DNA from: Vreelandella aquamarina | GTDB lineage: Bacteria > Pseudomonadota > Gammaproteobacteria > Pseudomonadales > Halomonadaceae | Length of the DNA stretch: 64,000 bases | Direction of reading: 5' to 3' | Assembly (NCBI RefSeq): GCF_020075495.1 | Contig: NZ_JABYQT010000002.1 | Coordinates: forward strand, 1-64,000 | Shown: one piece after another, positions 8,140 to 16,472 of the stretch | Layout of the letters: each line of letters starts with the position of its first letter | How positions within the stretch are numbered: the first letter of the stretch is position 1 | Made by a program: the position numbers and the translations under genes | Notes under the pieces: model-generated | Databases searched by the model: none | What the model saw: the letters and a program-made list of their open reading frames with translations, nothing else | Told to the model about the DNA's origin: nothing

Positions 8140-9249
8140 ATGATCGAAATCAAGAACCTCTACAAGCGCTACCACAACCATCACGGTAGCGACTGGGTGC
8201 TGAAAGACATCAACCTGACTATTCCCGCCGGGATCAGTGTGGGATTGATTGGCGCTAACGGGGCGGGTAAATCCACGCTGTTGCGTCTTATCGCCGGTAT
8301 GGACTCGCCAGAGCGTGGAGAAGTCATTCGCCATAGCCGTGTTTCCTGGCCTGTCGGGCTTTCGGGCGGCATGCAAAGCAATATGACAGGTCGCCAAAAC
8401 ACCAAATTTGTAGCACGCACCCAAGGGCGTGGAAAAGACATCAAAGAAATTATCAAGTTTGTAGAAGACTTCGCTGAAATAGGAGAAGCCTTTGATGAAC
8501 CGATACGTACTTATTCATCAGGTATGAAGTCACGCCTATCTTTTGGGTTATCTCTTGCATTTGATTTTGATGTGTATATCTCTGATGAGGCTACAGCCGT
8601 TGGTGATCGTGCCTTTAAAGCAAAGGCACAAGAGCTATTCAAAGAGCGAGTAGGTAAGGCCTCATTAATTATGGTGTCTCATGGCGAAGGTATTCTTCGC
8701 GATTTATGTCAAGCAGGCATTTACCTCAAAAATGGCAGTGCGACTTGGTATAACGATATCAACGAAGCTATTGCTGACTACCATCAAGATACCGATGATA
8801 AATCGCTATTACATGAACTAAATGAGAAATCGTTTGATATCGATCCAGCTACTTTAAGTAAAGCGCAGATTAATGCAATTCAGCAAGAGTTGAGAAATAC
8901 TAGACCTAGAGCAAACGGTCTGCATATACTAATTCAACAGGCTAAAGAGCTCAAGTGGGAAAAAGAAGAGTTAGATGTGCTACGTAAGGCTCATAAACAC
9001 GCAAAAGCGCGAGTTGATGAGCTAGTAAATATCATTAATGCAACGCCTGATGGTATTCGAAAAGCAGCCAAAGGCGAGGTGAATAAGTTTGACCGCACCG
9101 TGATAGGCATAGAGTATGGGCTTAGTTTAGCATTACAAGAGAAATGGTCGGAAACAGAACAAATAACATTAGAGAAAGCTAAAAAACTTGCTTATCTTCG
9201 TAAAAGTGAAAAGGAAGCGGCTCTTGAAGTTATTGATGGCGACGATTAA
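8140..9249 (+). CDS. kpsT: Capsule ABC transporter ATPase KpsT with a C-terminal extension
   Basis: The ATPase of the capsule exporter. It has Walker A at G38-T46 (GANGAGKST), the signature YSSGMKSRLSFG near 126-137, and Walker B/switch DVYISDEATAVGD near 144-156. At 369 residues it is about 150 longer than a usual KpsT (about 220). The extra part, from about 222, is charged, lysine/glutamate-rich and predicted helical, and does not look like the beta-rich glycan-binding domain of Wzt. Base composition changes inside the gene: GC-rich to about 8430, then AT-rich with different codon use. This marks a recombination junction between the conserved export genes and the variable core. Confidence 0.9.
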   Translation: MIEIKNLYKRYHNHHGSDWVLKDINLTIPAGISVGLIGANGAGKSTLLRLIAGMDSPERGEVIRHSRVSWPVGLSGGMQSNMTGRQNTKFVARTQGRGKDIKEIIKFVEDFAEIGEAFDEPIRTYSSGMKSRLSFGLSLAFDFDVYISDEATAVGDRAFKAKAQELFKERVGKASLIMVSHGEGILRDLCQAGIYLKNGSATWYNDINEAIADYHQDTDDKSLLHELNEKSFDIDPATLSKAQINAIQQELRNTRPRANGLHILIQQAKELKWEKEELDVLRKAHKHAKARVDELVNIINATPDGIRKAAKGEVNKFDRTVIGIEYGLSLALQEKWSETEQITLEKAKKLAYLRKSEKEAALEVIDGDD

Positions 9250-9280
9250 TAATCAATCTACTTAGGTTTAAAATACCGTT

Positions 9281-10210
9281 ATGCAGCAGCAAGCGTCTAT
9301 TATTATTCCAGTTCGTGCAAATATGGCAAGCTCACGTGAACTAGCTCGTCTGGAAACTCTGCTAACCTGCATTCCTGGCGGATATGAAGCAATTATCGTT
9401 AATGATGGTAGCCCACGTGCAGTAGGAAAGTGGATAGATAGGTTAGTAGAGAAGCAACATCGGGTTTCACGCCCTATCACAAGCTTGCACCTACGTACCC
9501 GTTTCAAAAAATTCTCATTAGCACGTGCACGCAATCGTGGTGCTGAAGCAGCAAATACACCAGTAGTGCTATTTCATGATGTTGATTTTTTGGCGGTAAC
9601 AACGGTGTATCAACGTTTGCTGGTGTACATTGCCCAGCAAGAGCTGGCTACGAAACCAGAGAACTTCTTCTGCGTCCCTGTAGCGTTTTTAACTGAACCT
9701 GCGACACAGCACTTTATGCACGCGTTTAACCAAGGTAATGAGGCGTGGTGCTTTCGTAACCGCCAGCAATTGCCCAAAGAGAGCCTGCAATTTTTAGTGC
9801 AAGGTAGCTCTTGCATTGTGATGAACAGAGAAGACTTGCTAAGTATAGGCGGCCATGATGAGGGGTTTAAAGGCCATGGAGCCGAGGACTTTGAACTGCT
9901 ACACCGACTTTCCTGCCGCTTTCCTATTGCAGAGAAACCACCGGAATACGAGCGCAATATGGGCAGTGGCATGGCTAACGAATACCGCGGTTTCAGGGCC
10001 TACTTTGCGCTTTACGGAGAGCAGTGCCGTCAGGCAGGTTGTACGCTTGTTCATCTTTGGCATCCTAAGCGCAAAGGCTTTGGTTACTATCGCCATAAAC
10101 AAAATTTCAAGCGGTTACAGCAGGTAATGGTCACTCATCCGCCCGTAGAGCGCCTACCCTCCAGCCAAGTTTCTCCTACCGTGTTATTGGTTGATAACGA
10201 ACATGGCTGA
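9281..10210 (+). CDS. Family 2 glycosyltransferase with galactosyltransferase-type C-terminus
   Basis: A 309-residue cytoplasmic glycosyltransferase with an N-terminal GT-A fold: SIIIPVRANM opening, VNDGS near 45, and a DVD metal site in LFHDVDFLA. The late motif GGHDEGFKGHGAEDFELLHRL is characteristic of the GT7C/chondroitin-polymerase-like acceptor half. It probably adds a hexose or N-acetylhexosamine during chain synthesis. The next gene begins within its last codons, so they are coupled. It lies in the AT-rich variable region. Confidence 0.85.
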   Translation: MQQQASIIIPVRANMASSRELARLETLLTCIPGGYEAIIVNDGSPRAVGKWIDRLVEKQHRVSRPITSLHLRTRFKKFSLARARNRGAEAANTPVVLFHDVDFLAVTTVYQRLLVYIAQQELATKPENFFCVPVAFLTEPATQHFMHAFNQGNEAWCFRNRQQLPKESLQFLVQGSSCIVMNREDLLSIGGHDEGFKGHGAEDFELLHRLSCRFPIAEKPPEYERNMGSGMANEYRGFRAYFALYGEQCRQAGCTLVHLWHPKRKGFGYYRHKQNFKRLQQVMVTHPPVERLPSSQVSPTVLLVDNEHG

Positions 10211-10994
10211 TCTTTCAATTACTTACTTAGTATTAGCTCATGAAAGCGTCTCACGCGTTACTCGCTTGGTGGACAAGCTGCTGCTAGAAGATACTAATGG
10301 TCAAGTTATTGTTCATTATGATAAAAAATCCGGTAAGGCACCTTATGAACGGCTAAGCGATTACTATGCAAACGAGCCACGCTGCCATGTGCTTTTAAAC
10401 AGGGTGCGTTGCGGCTGGGGGCAATGGAGTTTGGTGGAAGCAACCTTACGAATGTTGCGCTATGCTCAAGCGTCCTATAAAACCGATTACTACTATTTAC
10501 TTAGCGAGTATTGCTATCCTACACAACCTCTAAGCGCACTCAAAGAGCACTTGAAAAAGCATCGAGGTACCAATTTCATCGAGTGTGAGAACAGTAGATG
10601 GATTAAAGGTGGTATTCGCGAAGATAGATACCTTTATCGGCACTTCCTCAATAAACGAAAATACCCGCGCCTACATCGCTGGACGTACAAATGGCAAAAA
10701 TGGTTAGGACTGAAGCGCAAATTACCCGACGGATTAACTATCAGATTCGGCAGCCAGTGGTGGTGCTTAACGCAAGAAGTGATTGAGCATGTACTAGTAT
10801 TAGAGCCTTATTACCAGAGTTTTTTTCGATGGGTATGGATACCAGATGAATGCTTTTTTAGTAGTTTGGTGTTTAGTAAATCAGAAGTGAATTCTAATTT
10901 ACTAACCTTTTATCAGTTCAATGTTTCAGGCGCTGCTGTTTACTTAGATTCTATTGTTTCAAATAAGTATTTTTTCTATAGAAAAAGGAGGTAA
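10203..10994 (+). CDS. Branch-type (GT14, core-2/I-like) glycosyltransferase
   Basis: A 263-residue protein starting at the ATG at 10203, inside the end of the previous gene. A TTG 12 bases upstream is possible but has no better ribosome site. It carries YLVLAHES, the CGWGQWSLVEATLRML segment, DYYYLLSEYCYPTQP and the FGSQWWCLT motif of the Branch (core-2/I N-acetylglucosaminyltransferase-like) family. It likely uses a UDP-sugar donor on the capsule chain. The first domain of the protein at 17471 is its paralogue (VVWGEWSIVQATLNCM, GSQWWCLRR). The linkage and sugar cannot be assigned from sequence. Confidence 0.8.
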   Translation: MADLSITYLVLAHESVSRVTRLVDKLLLEDTNGQVIVHYDKKSGKAPYERLSDYYANEPRCHVLLNRVRCGWGQWSLVEATLRMLRYAQASYKTDYYYLLSEYCYPTQPLSALKEHLKKHRGTNFIECENSRWIKGGIREDRYLYRHFLNKRKYPRLHRWTYKWQKWLGLKRKLPDGLTIRFGSQWWCLTQEVIEHVLVLEPYYQSFFRWVWIPDECFFSSLVFSKSEVNSNLLTFYQFNVSGAAVYLDSIVSNKYFFYRKRR

Positions 10995-10999
10995 AATTT

Positions 11000-11173
11000 A
11001 TGAATAATATTACAAAAGATAAGCTGAGTCCCTTTTTTAAAGAAGTGGTAAGTTTCCAGAATGATATGAATCACAAATCCTTGATTAGTTTAGTTAATGG
11101 TTTTCTATCCAATAATAAAGTTGAATTATACCACCCATTTATTGATTGTGTTAATACAACGCTTTTTTTCTAA
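11000..11173 (+). other. 57-codon frame with a strong ribosome site; probable 5' end of the next gene, shifted out of frame
   Basis: An ATG at 11000 sits 9 bases after AAAAGGAGG (10982-10990 region), the best ribosome site in the neighbourhood. The frame runs to a TAA at 11171-11173, directly after a T7 run (11163-11169). Removing one T, or adding two, would fuse it to the long frame that ends at 12440, giving about 480 residues. The long frame itself has no good ribosome site. This is best read as one gene with a frameshift in the T tract: mutation, sequencing error or slippage. Confidence 0.6.
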
Positions 11174-12440
11174 AAGAATACGAATGTCTAATTGTCTTTT
11201 TTTTGCTGATGATAATGGTGAGAATAGATGGTGTTTAATCCAGATTAGTCATTTCTTTAATGCAGTTTTTAACAAAGATATTATTTTTGTTTATAATAAA
11301 TTTGGTAAAGTGGTCGAGTTGGTTGTTAAAGAAATTTTAGAATTACAAGTTTTAAACTTCTTTCCAAAGCGTCCAAATTCTTTTGGCGGGGTAGTAGTTG
11401 ATCAAAATAGGCCTTTCCATTATTTTTACGATCAATTTATAAATTTGCCTGATTTATGTTTGTCAGAAGTGTATATAAAAGACGGCTGCTACTTAAGTCC
11501 CGAAATTTTAGGTTTTAATGTTTATAAATGCAATGAAAATAATAGTTATATTTTCCCATGTTCAGTAGGTACCCGTTTCCAGTTTGGAGATTCGATAGAC
11601 TTAAACAGACCCGAAGCTTTCCGAATGGAGAATAAAATAAAAAGTAGTATTAGTCCTATTAATCAAGTTGATAAAGAAGTATTTAGTTTATGGTATGGAA
11701 TTACGGGAACTAAGAGAAGTTTAGTTGAGCAGGTGGAGTTAATAGAGCTAGTGTCAGAAAAACTTGCTGAAAAATATGATGAAATTGTTTTGTATATAGA
11801 TGGAATGACATCTCATGAAGCCCGAAAAGAATTATTTCCTGAAGATATGGAAGTTTATAGGAAAATCAAAAAACGTATAAAGTCAAAAAAAATAAAAATA
11901 ATAAATATGATTTCTGAGGATTATAAAATAAAGATTAAAGAATGCATGAAATGTAATGCATTTATAGCAAATGGTGGTTTTGGATGCTTTGTTCCTCTAC
12001 GCATATGCGGTATTCCAGGGGTAGTTCATAGCAACCTTCAATTGTTTAATTTCCCAGGAGAATACAATAAGAAAAAAATTGTTTTTCCTTCATGCGAATA
12101 TGTTAGAGAACTCGGTAATGGAAAGAGAGCCGATTATACAAGTTACAGTATTGATTGGCGTTATTTGTTTAACTTGTTCTCTTATATTGTAAAGATTAAT
12201 TATAATGTGGATTTGGGGGCTAAGTGTTTCCCCCATCCGATACATGATAAGTTTTTTTTAGCTAAAAGCGAAGCTACCAGTGCTGTGATTGATGGTATAA
12301 GAGATATGGCATATGAATTTTATGAGAAGGGTGACCGAAATGTGGCATTAAAGATGTTGAATCAAGCCTATATTTATAGACCCGCTGGCGATAAAATTAA
12401 AAGCACTATAATGAAAATTGAGAGAGAGGAAGGTTTTTAA
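11097..12440 (+). CDS. Putative glycan-synthesis protein of unknown family, probably frameshifted at its 5' end
   Basis: The open frame is 447 residues, but the first 25 or so (before the T7 tract at 11163) are probably not native (see the 11000 entry). An internal ATG at 11184 (MSNCLFFADDNGENRW) is another possible start. Visible features are NRPFHYFYDQFINLPDL, which faintly recalls GT61-like sequences, and a Rossmann-like stretch IVLYIDGMTSHEARKELF. A glycine-rich IANGGFGCFVPLRICGIPGVVHSN loop resembles the nucleotide-sugar side of GT-B enzymes, and a C-terminal TPR-like pair of helices follows. A glycosyltransferase role is inferred from context, not shown. It is very AT-rich, and its stop overlaps the aldolase start by one base. 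Confidence 0.6.
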   Translation: MVFYPIIKLNYTTHLLIVLIQRFFSKRIRMSNCLFFADDNGENRWCLIQISHFFNAVFNKDIIFVYNKFGKVVELVVKEILELQVLNFFPKRPNSFGGVVVDQNRPFHYFYDQFINLPDLCLSEVYIKDGCYLSPEILGFNVYKCNENNSYIFPCSVGTRFQFGDSIDLNRPEAFRMENKIKSSISPINQVDKEVFSLWYGITGTKRSLVEQVELIELVSEKLAEKYDEIVLYIDGMTSHEARKELFPEDMEVYRKIKKRIKSKKIKIINMISEDYKIKIKECMKCNAFIANGGFGCFVPLRICGIPGVVHSNLQLFNFPGEYNKKKIVFPSCEYVRELGNGKRADYTSYSIDWRYLFNLFSYIVKINYNVDLGAKCFPHPIHDKFFLAKSEATSAVIDGIRDMAYEFYEKGDRNVALKMLNQAYIYRPAGDKIKSTIMKIEREEGF

Positions 12441-14047
12441 TGATTTCTTTAAAACTACTAGATTGTACTTTGCGCGATGGCGGTTACTATAACGCGTGGG
12501 ATTTTACAGAGGAGCTCATTAATGAATATTTAAATGCCATGCAAGCTGCCGGTATTGATATTGTGGAGCTAGGACTTCGTTCTCTGCAAAATGAAGGATT
12601 TAAAGGCCCTTGTGCATTCACTACGGATGAGTTTATTCGCGGACTGACTATTCCCGATTGTTTAACAGTCGGAGTAATGGTTAATGGTAGTGAGCTAGTG
12701 GGTAAGTTGCCTCAAAAGGAAATGCTTGAAAGACTCTTCCCTAACGATGCAACTAACTCCCCAGTGGAATTGGTACGCATTGCCTGTCACGTTCACGAGT
12801 TTAGTGCGGCGTTACCAGCGGTTACTTGGCTGAAAGAACGCGGTTTTAAGGTTGGTTTCAACCTGATGCAAATCGCTGACCGGACCGAAGAAGAAGTAAA
12901 AGCGCTTGCCCGTGAAGCCAAGGCTTATCCACTGGATGCACTCTATTTCGCAGACAGCTTGGGTAGTATGAATCCAGATCAGGCAGCACGCATTATTCAT
13001 TGGATACGCACGGAATGGGAAGGACCAATGGGTATCCATACCCATGATAATTTGGGCCTTGCACTTTCTAATACGTTACGTGCGATTGATGAAGGCGTTA
13101 CTTGGGTAGATGCTACAGTAACAGGTATGGGACGTGGCCCCGGAAATGCTCGTACTGAAGAGCTAGCGATTGAATTAGCTGAGCGTCGTGATAAGCAGGT
13201 AAGTATGGTACCGCTAATGGCACTACTGCGTAAGCATTTCAAGCCAATGCAGGAACAATATGGTTGGGGAACTAATCCGTATTACTATTTGGCTGGTAAA
13301 TACGGTATTCACCCCACATATATTCAACAAATGCTTAGCGACTCTCGTTATGACGAAGAAGATGTACTGGCAGTAATTGAGCACCTTCGTGTTGAAGGTG
13401 GGAAGAAATTCAGCGTTGATATTCTTGATTCCGCTCGTGATTTTTACCGTGCAGAAGCTCAAGGTCGATGGTCACCTAAGCAAGTATTTAATGGGCGAGA
13501 TGTATTATTGCTAGGCACAGGGCCAGGTGTTGAGCAACACCGCAAGGCATTAGAACGGTATATACGTCAAACACAGCCGCTTGTAGTGGCATTAAATACG
13601 CAAAGCGCCCTAGAGGCTAATCTAATTGACCTTCGAGTTGCATGCCATCCCGTTCGACTGCTTGCTGATTGTGAAGAGCATACCCGCTTAAACCAGCCTT
13701 TAATTACACCCTACTCAATGCTACCTGAAGAATTGCAACGAGCTCTTGCTAACAAAGAAATACTCGATTTTGGATTGAATATAACCCAAGGAAAATTTGT
13801 ATTTGGGGCTGTACATTGCACTTTACCTACCTCATTGGTTGTTGCTTATGCACTAGCAGTAGCTAATAGCGGTCAAGCTAATAAAATAATCATGGCTGGT
13901 TTTGATGGTTATGGAGCAGATGATCCACGTAGCCAAGAAATGCATCAACTATTTGAGCTATATCAAGCAACGGAAAAAGCGATCGATCTTGTAGCGATTA
14001 CGCCTACACGTTATGGACTTCACACTGAATCCGTTTACGCTCTCTAA
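12440..14047 (+). CDS. DRE-TIM aldolase (HMGL/4-hydroxy-2-oxovalerate aldolase-like) with an unidentified C-terminal domain
   Basis: A 535-residue two-domain protein. Residues 1-290 are a DRE-TIM metallolyase: D8-CTLRDGG with R12/D13, the AxYFADSLGSM strand, and the metal-binding H200-T-H202 (GIHTHDNLGLALSN). This is closest in pattern to pyruvate-dependent 4-hydroxy-2-oxo acid aldolases. The C-terminal part (about 350-535) begins DVLLLGTGPGVEQH, a Rossmann-like loop, and ends in a region with MAGFDGYG; its function is unknown to me. Members of this aldolase group add pyruvate to an aldehyde, the chemistry needed to make a 3-deoxy-2-ulosonic acid. The next two genes are a KdsB-like cytidylyltransferase and a HAD phosphatase, which supports that reading. 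Confidence 0.8.
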   Translation: MISLKLLDCTLRDGGYYNAWDFTEELINEYLNAMQAAGIDIVELGLRSLQNEGFKGPCAFTTDEFIRGLTIPDCLTVGVMVNGSELVGKLPQKEMLERLFPNDATNSPVELVRIACHVHEFSAALPAVTWLKERGFKVGFNLMQIADRTEEEVKALAREAKAYPLDALYFADSLGSMNPDQAARIIHWIRTEWEGPMGIHTHDNLGLALSNTLRAIDEGVTWVDATVTGMGRGPGNARTEELAIELAERRDKQVSMVPLMALLRKHFKPMQEQYGWGTNPYYYLAGKYGIHPTYIQQMLSDSRYDEEDVLAVIEHLRVEGGKKFSVDILDSARDFYRAEAQGRWSPKQVFNGRDVLLLGTGPGVEQHRKALERYIRQTQPLVVALNTQSALEANLIDLRVACHPVRLLADCEEHTRLNQPLITPYSMLPEELQRALANKEILDFGLNITQGKFVFGAVHCTLPTSLVVAYALAVANSGQANKIIMAGFDGYGADDPRSQEMHQLFELYQATEKAIDLVAITPTRYGLHTESVYAL

Positions 14048-14067
14048 GCACTCAAAAGGAAAATGCA

Positions 14068-14808
14068 ATGCGCAGTGTTGTAATGATACCTGCTCGCTAC
14101 GCTTCGAGCCGTTACCCAGGCAAGCCACTTGTGAATCTACTTGGAAAACCAATGGTGCTTTGGGTAGCAGAATTATCGGCTAAAGCAGTCGGTAAAGAAA
14201 ATGTATATGTAGCGACAGAAAGCGAGCGAATTTATGAAGTGGTAGAAAGTGCGGGTTTTAATGCAGTAATGACTACAGATGATGCGCTGACAGGCACGGA
14301 CCGTCTTGCACAAGCAGCTGAAAAAGTCCAAGCAGATATTTATATTAACGTACAGGGCGATGAAGCACTTGTCGACCCAGCTGATATTTTAAAAGTACGT
14401 GATGCAAAACTAGATAACATGAACGATGTGATTAATGGCTTTAGCTGGATATCCGATGATGAAGATCCATATAATATAAATATTCCTAAAGTTATTAGTA
14501 CCGAAGATAATAAGCTAATTTATATGTCCCGCGCTGCTCTTCCTGGCTTTAAAGATCCAAAATGCGCGCCTATACGCTATAAAAAACAGGTATGTATTTA
14601 TGCATTTACCCGAGAAGAGCTGAGCTCTTTTAGGGCTTTTGGACGTAAAAGTAAGCTAGAATTCAGCGAGGATATTGAAATACTACGCTTCCTTGAAATA
14701 GGTAAAACCATTCGCTTGATTGAAACAAAATCAGGAAGCTTGGCGGTTGACGTGCCTGAAGATGTGATTAAGGTAGAGTCAGCAATGCGAAAGGTAGGAA
14801 TGAGATGA
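14068..14808 (+). CDS. KdsB-like CMP-ulosonate cytidylyltransferase
   Basis: A 246-residue member of the 3-deoxy-manno-octulosonate cytidylyltransferase family, with the MIPARYASSRYPGKPL opening and the INVQGDEALVDP motif. These enzymes couple CTP to a 2-keto-3-deoxy sugar acid to form a CMP-sugar. It departs from housekeeping KdsB: LTGTDRL replaces the usual SGTERL, and the C-terminal half is divergent (IRYKKQVCIYAFTREEL, VDVPEDVIKVE). A different ulosonic acid from Kdo is therefore plausible. It has an AAAAGGA ribosome site at 14054 and its stop overlaps the next start (ATGA). It could instead be a capsule-dedicated Kdo activator like KpsU. Confidence 0.82.
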   Translation: MRSVVMIPARYASSRYPGKPLVNLLGKPMVLWVAELSAKAVGKENVYVATESERIYEVVESAGFNAVMTTDDALTGTDRLAQAAEKVQADIYINVQGDEALVDPADILKVRDAKLDNMNDVINGFSWISDDEDPYNINIPKVISTEDNKLIYMSRAALPGFKDPKCAPIRYKKQVCIYAFTREELSSFRAFGRKSKLEFSEDIEILRFLEIGKTIRLIETKSGSLAVDVPEDVIKVESAMRKVGMR

Positions 14809-15470
14809 AGCATGCTCTTAGTGATTATAAAACTCTAGTATTCGATTGTGATGGTGTTGTTTTAAACTCTAATCGTGTCAAGACTAATGCTTTTTACAAA
14901 GCAGCTTTGCCTTACGGAGAGGCCGCTGCTGAAGCTTTAGTTGAGTATCATGTTCGACACGGCGGTATTTCACGCTACAGAAAATTTGCTCATTTTCTTG
15001 AAAGTATTGTTAAGCCAGAACAATCTGGACCCACCCTAGAGGAGCTTCTTAAACGTTACGCAGATAATGTATGTGATGGTTTGATGAGTTGTAAAATTTC
15101 ACCTGATTTGGAGCGTTTAAAAGAGGCAACAGCTAGCTCTCGTTGGTTAATTGTATCTGGGGGAGATCAGACCGAGCTTCGGCGAGTATTTACTGCAAGA
15201 GGTATTGATCATTTCTTCGATGGTGGTATTTTCGGTAGCCCTAATAGTAAGGATGAAATTCTTAATAGGGAGCTTACAACTGGTAATATTCAGCAACCAG
15301 CGCTTTTCTTAGGTGATAGTAAATATGATTACCAAGCTTCGTCTGCTGCAGGCCTGGATTTTGTATTTCTAACTGGTTGGACTGAAATGGTTAATTATGA
15401 CACTTGGGTAAGTAATGAGAATCTTACTTCAGCTATAAATTTAGGTGTTTTTACTGATTTATATTCTTAA
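14805..15470 (+). CDS. HAD-superfamily phosphatase
   Basis: A 221-residue HAD hydrolase with the nucleophile motif D14-C-D16-G (VFDCDGVVLNSN). A helical cap insertion (about 25-90) follows, then the SGGDQTELRRVF motif II/III region and the late LFLGDSKYDYQAS acid pair. The capped type resembles phosphoglycolate-type phosphatases, not the capless KdsC of the Kdo pathway. Coupled by a 4-base overlap to the KdsB-like gene, it probably dephosphorylates the ulosonic acid phosphate, or the aldehyde acceptor, before CMP activation. The substrate is an inference from position. Confidence 0.82.
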   Translation: MKHALSDYKTLVFDCDGVVLNSNRVKTNAFYKAALPYGEAAAEALVEYHVRHGGISRYRKFAHFLESIVKPEQSGPTLEELLKRYADNVCDGLMSCKISPDLERLKEATASSRWLIVSGGDQTELRRVFTARGIDHFFDGGIFGSPNSKDEILNRELTTGNIQQPALFLGDSKYDYQASSAAGLDFVFLTGWTEMVNYDTWVSNENLTSAINLGVFTDLYS

Positions 15471-15503
15471 TTAGCATAAAAAGTTAATTTTAATTGGATT
15501 GTT

Positions 15504-16442
15504 ATGAAAAAAAAATTAATTGTTCATTTTGGAATGCAGCGAACAGGTACTACCACTATTCAGGCAGTATTAAATAAAAATAAGGGTATATTAAGGAGTC
15601 ATGGGATTTGCTATCCGAAACTGTTTGGTTTAAATGATCATGTGAAAATCCCTTGGTGGTTAAAAAATAACAAGATACTACCGGGAGACCTTGTTAAGGA
15701 AATATTGAAAAACGATGAAAATATTATTAATACGTTTGTTTTGTCAGCAGAAGACTTTTGTCTTTTAAAAAATTACAATTTTTTAAATATATTAAAAGAA
15801 ATTTTTGATTTGCATGTAGTTGTCTATCTTAAAGAGCAGTCAAGTTGGCTTGAGTCTTGGTATAATCAGCATATTAAATGGCCTTGGGATAAAAAGTTTT
15901 CAACAGCAACTCCGCAGTTCTTCGTTGATAATATAGATGATTTTTACTGGATCGACTACTTAAGTTTCTTAAATAATATTCAGGGTAAAATTGGAAGCGA
16001 GCGACTTCATGTGAAAGCTGTTGCGCCTGGCTATGTTAACGATACTGTTAAAGATTTAATTGAAGAGTTAGGTTTAAATGTAGAAGCCTTGCATTCCTAT
16101 AAGCATACTAATGAATCGCTGAGTGCAGGTCAGCTAGAAGTATTACGAAGAGTTGATCTCTTTGATAGTTCTGGTAGAGAGAGAGCAAATATTCTAGAAG
16201 CATTGAAGAGTATTGATATTGAGGGAGATATATACGGAAAAGCAGTATTTACACAAAAACAAATTGAAAGCATAATTGATCGCTACCGTGTAAGTAATAA
16301 AAAACTATTTGATGAGTTTTTTGATTCAAATCAAGTCTTTGATATTTCGTCTTCACGCGATATTACTCCAATTGTAATAAGTGATGATAAAGTTTTTAAA
16401 GAGTATATTCCTGCTTTGTGCAAAGTACTAGCGTCGCGCTAA
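15504..16442 (+). CDS. Sulfotransferase-like protein
   Basis: A 312-residue protein starting LIVHFGMQRTGTTTIQ (residues 5-20). This P-loop-like loop is the 5'-phosphosulfate binding site of PAPS-dependent sulfotransferases. LHVVVYLKEQSSWLESWYNQ (near 108-127) corresponds to the region that contacts the 3'-phosphate. It would transfer sulfate from PAPS to a sugar hydroxyl of the capsule in the cytoplasm. The call is supported by the PAPS-making and PAP-removing genes downstream (cysD, cysNC, two cysQ). It is very AT-rich, like its neighbours. Overall similarity beyond the cofactor motifs cannot be judged by eye. Confidence 0.7.
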   Translation: MKKKLIVHFGMQRTGTTTIQAVLNKNKGILRSHGICYPKLFGLNDHVKIPWWLKNNKILPGDLVKEILKNDENIINTFVLSAEDFCLLKNYNFLNILKEIFDLHVVVYLKEQSSWLESWYNQHIKWPWDKKFSTATPQFFVDNIDDFYWIDYLSFLNNIQGKIGSERLHVKAVAPGYVNDTVKDLIEELGLNVEALHSYKHTNESLSAGQLEVLRRVDLFDSSGRERANILEALKSIDIEGDIYGKAVFTQKQIESIIDRYRVSNKKLFDEFFDSNQVFDISSSRDITPIVISDDKVFKEYIPALCKVLASR

Positions 16443-16472
16443 GTTTTCTATGTTGATATTTAGAGTGAACCT

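Noticed and set aside
14068-14808. Housekeeping kdsB
   Set aside because: The gene is AT-rich, divergent in key motifs and embedded with an aldolase and HAD gene. A dedicated capsule enzyme is more likely, though Kdo activation is not excluded.
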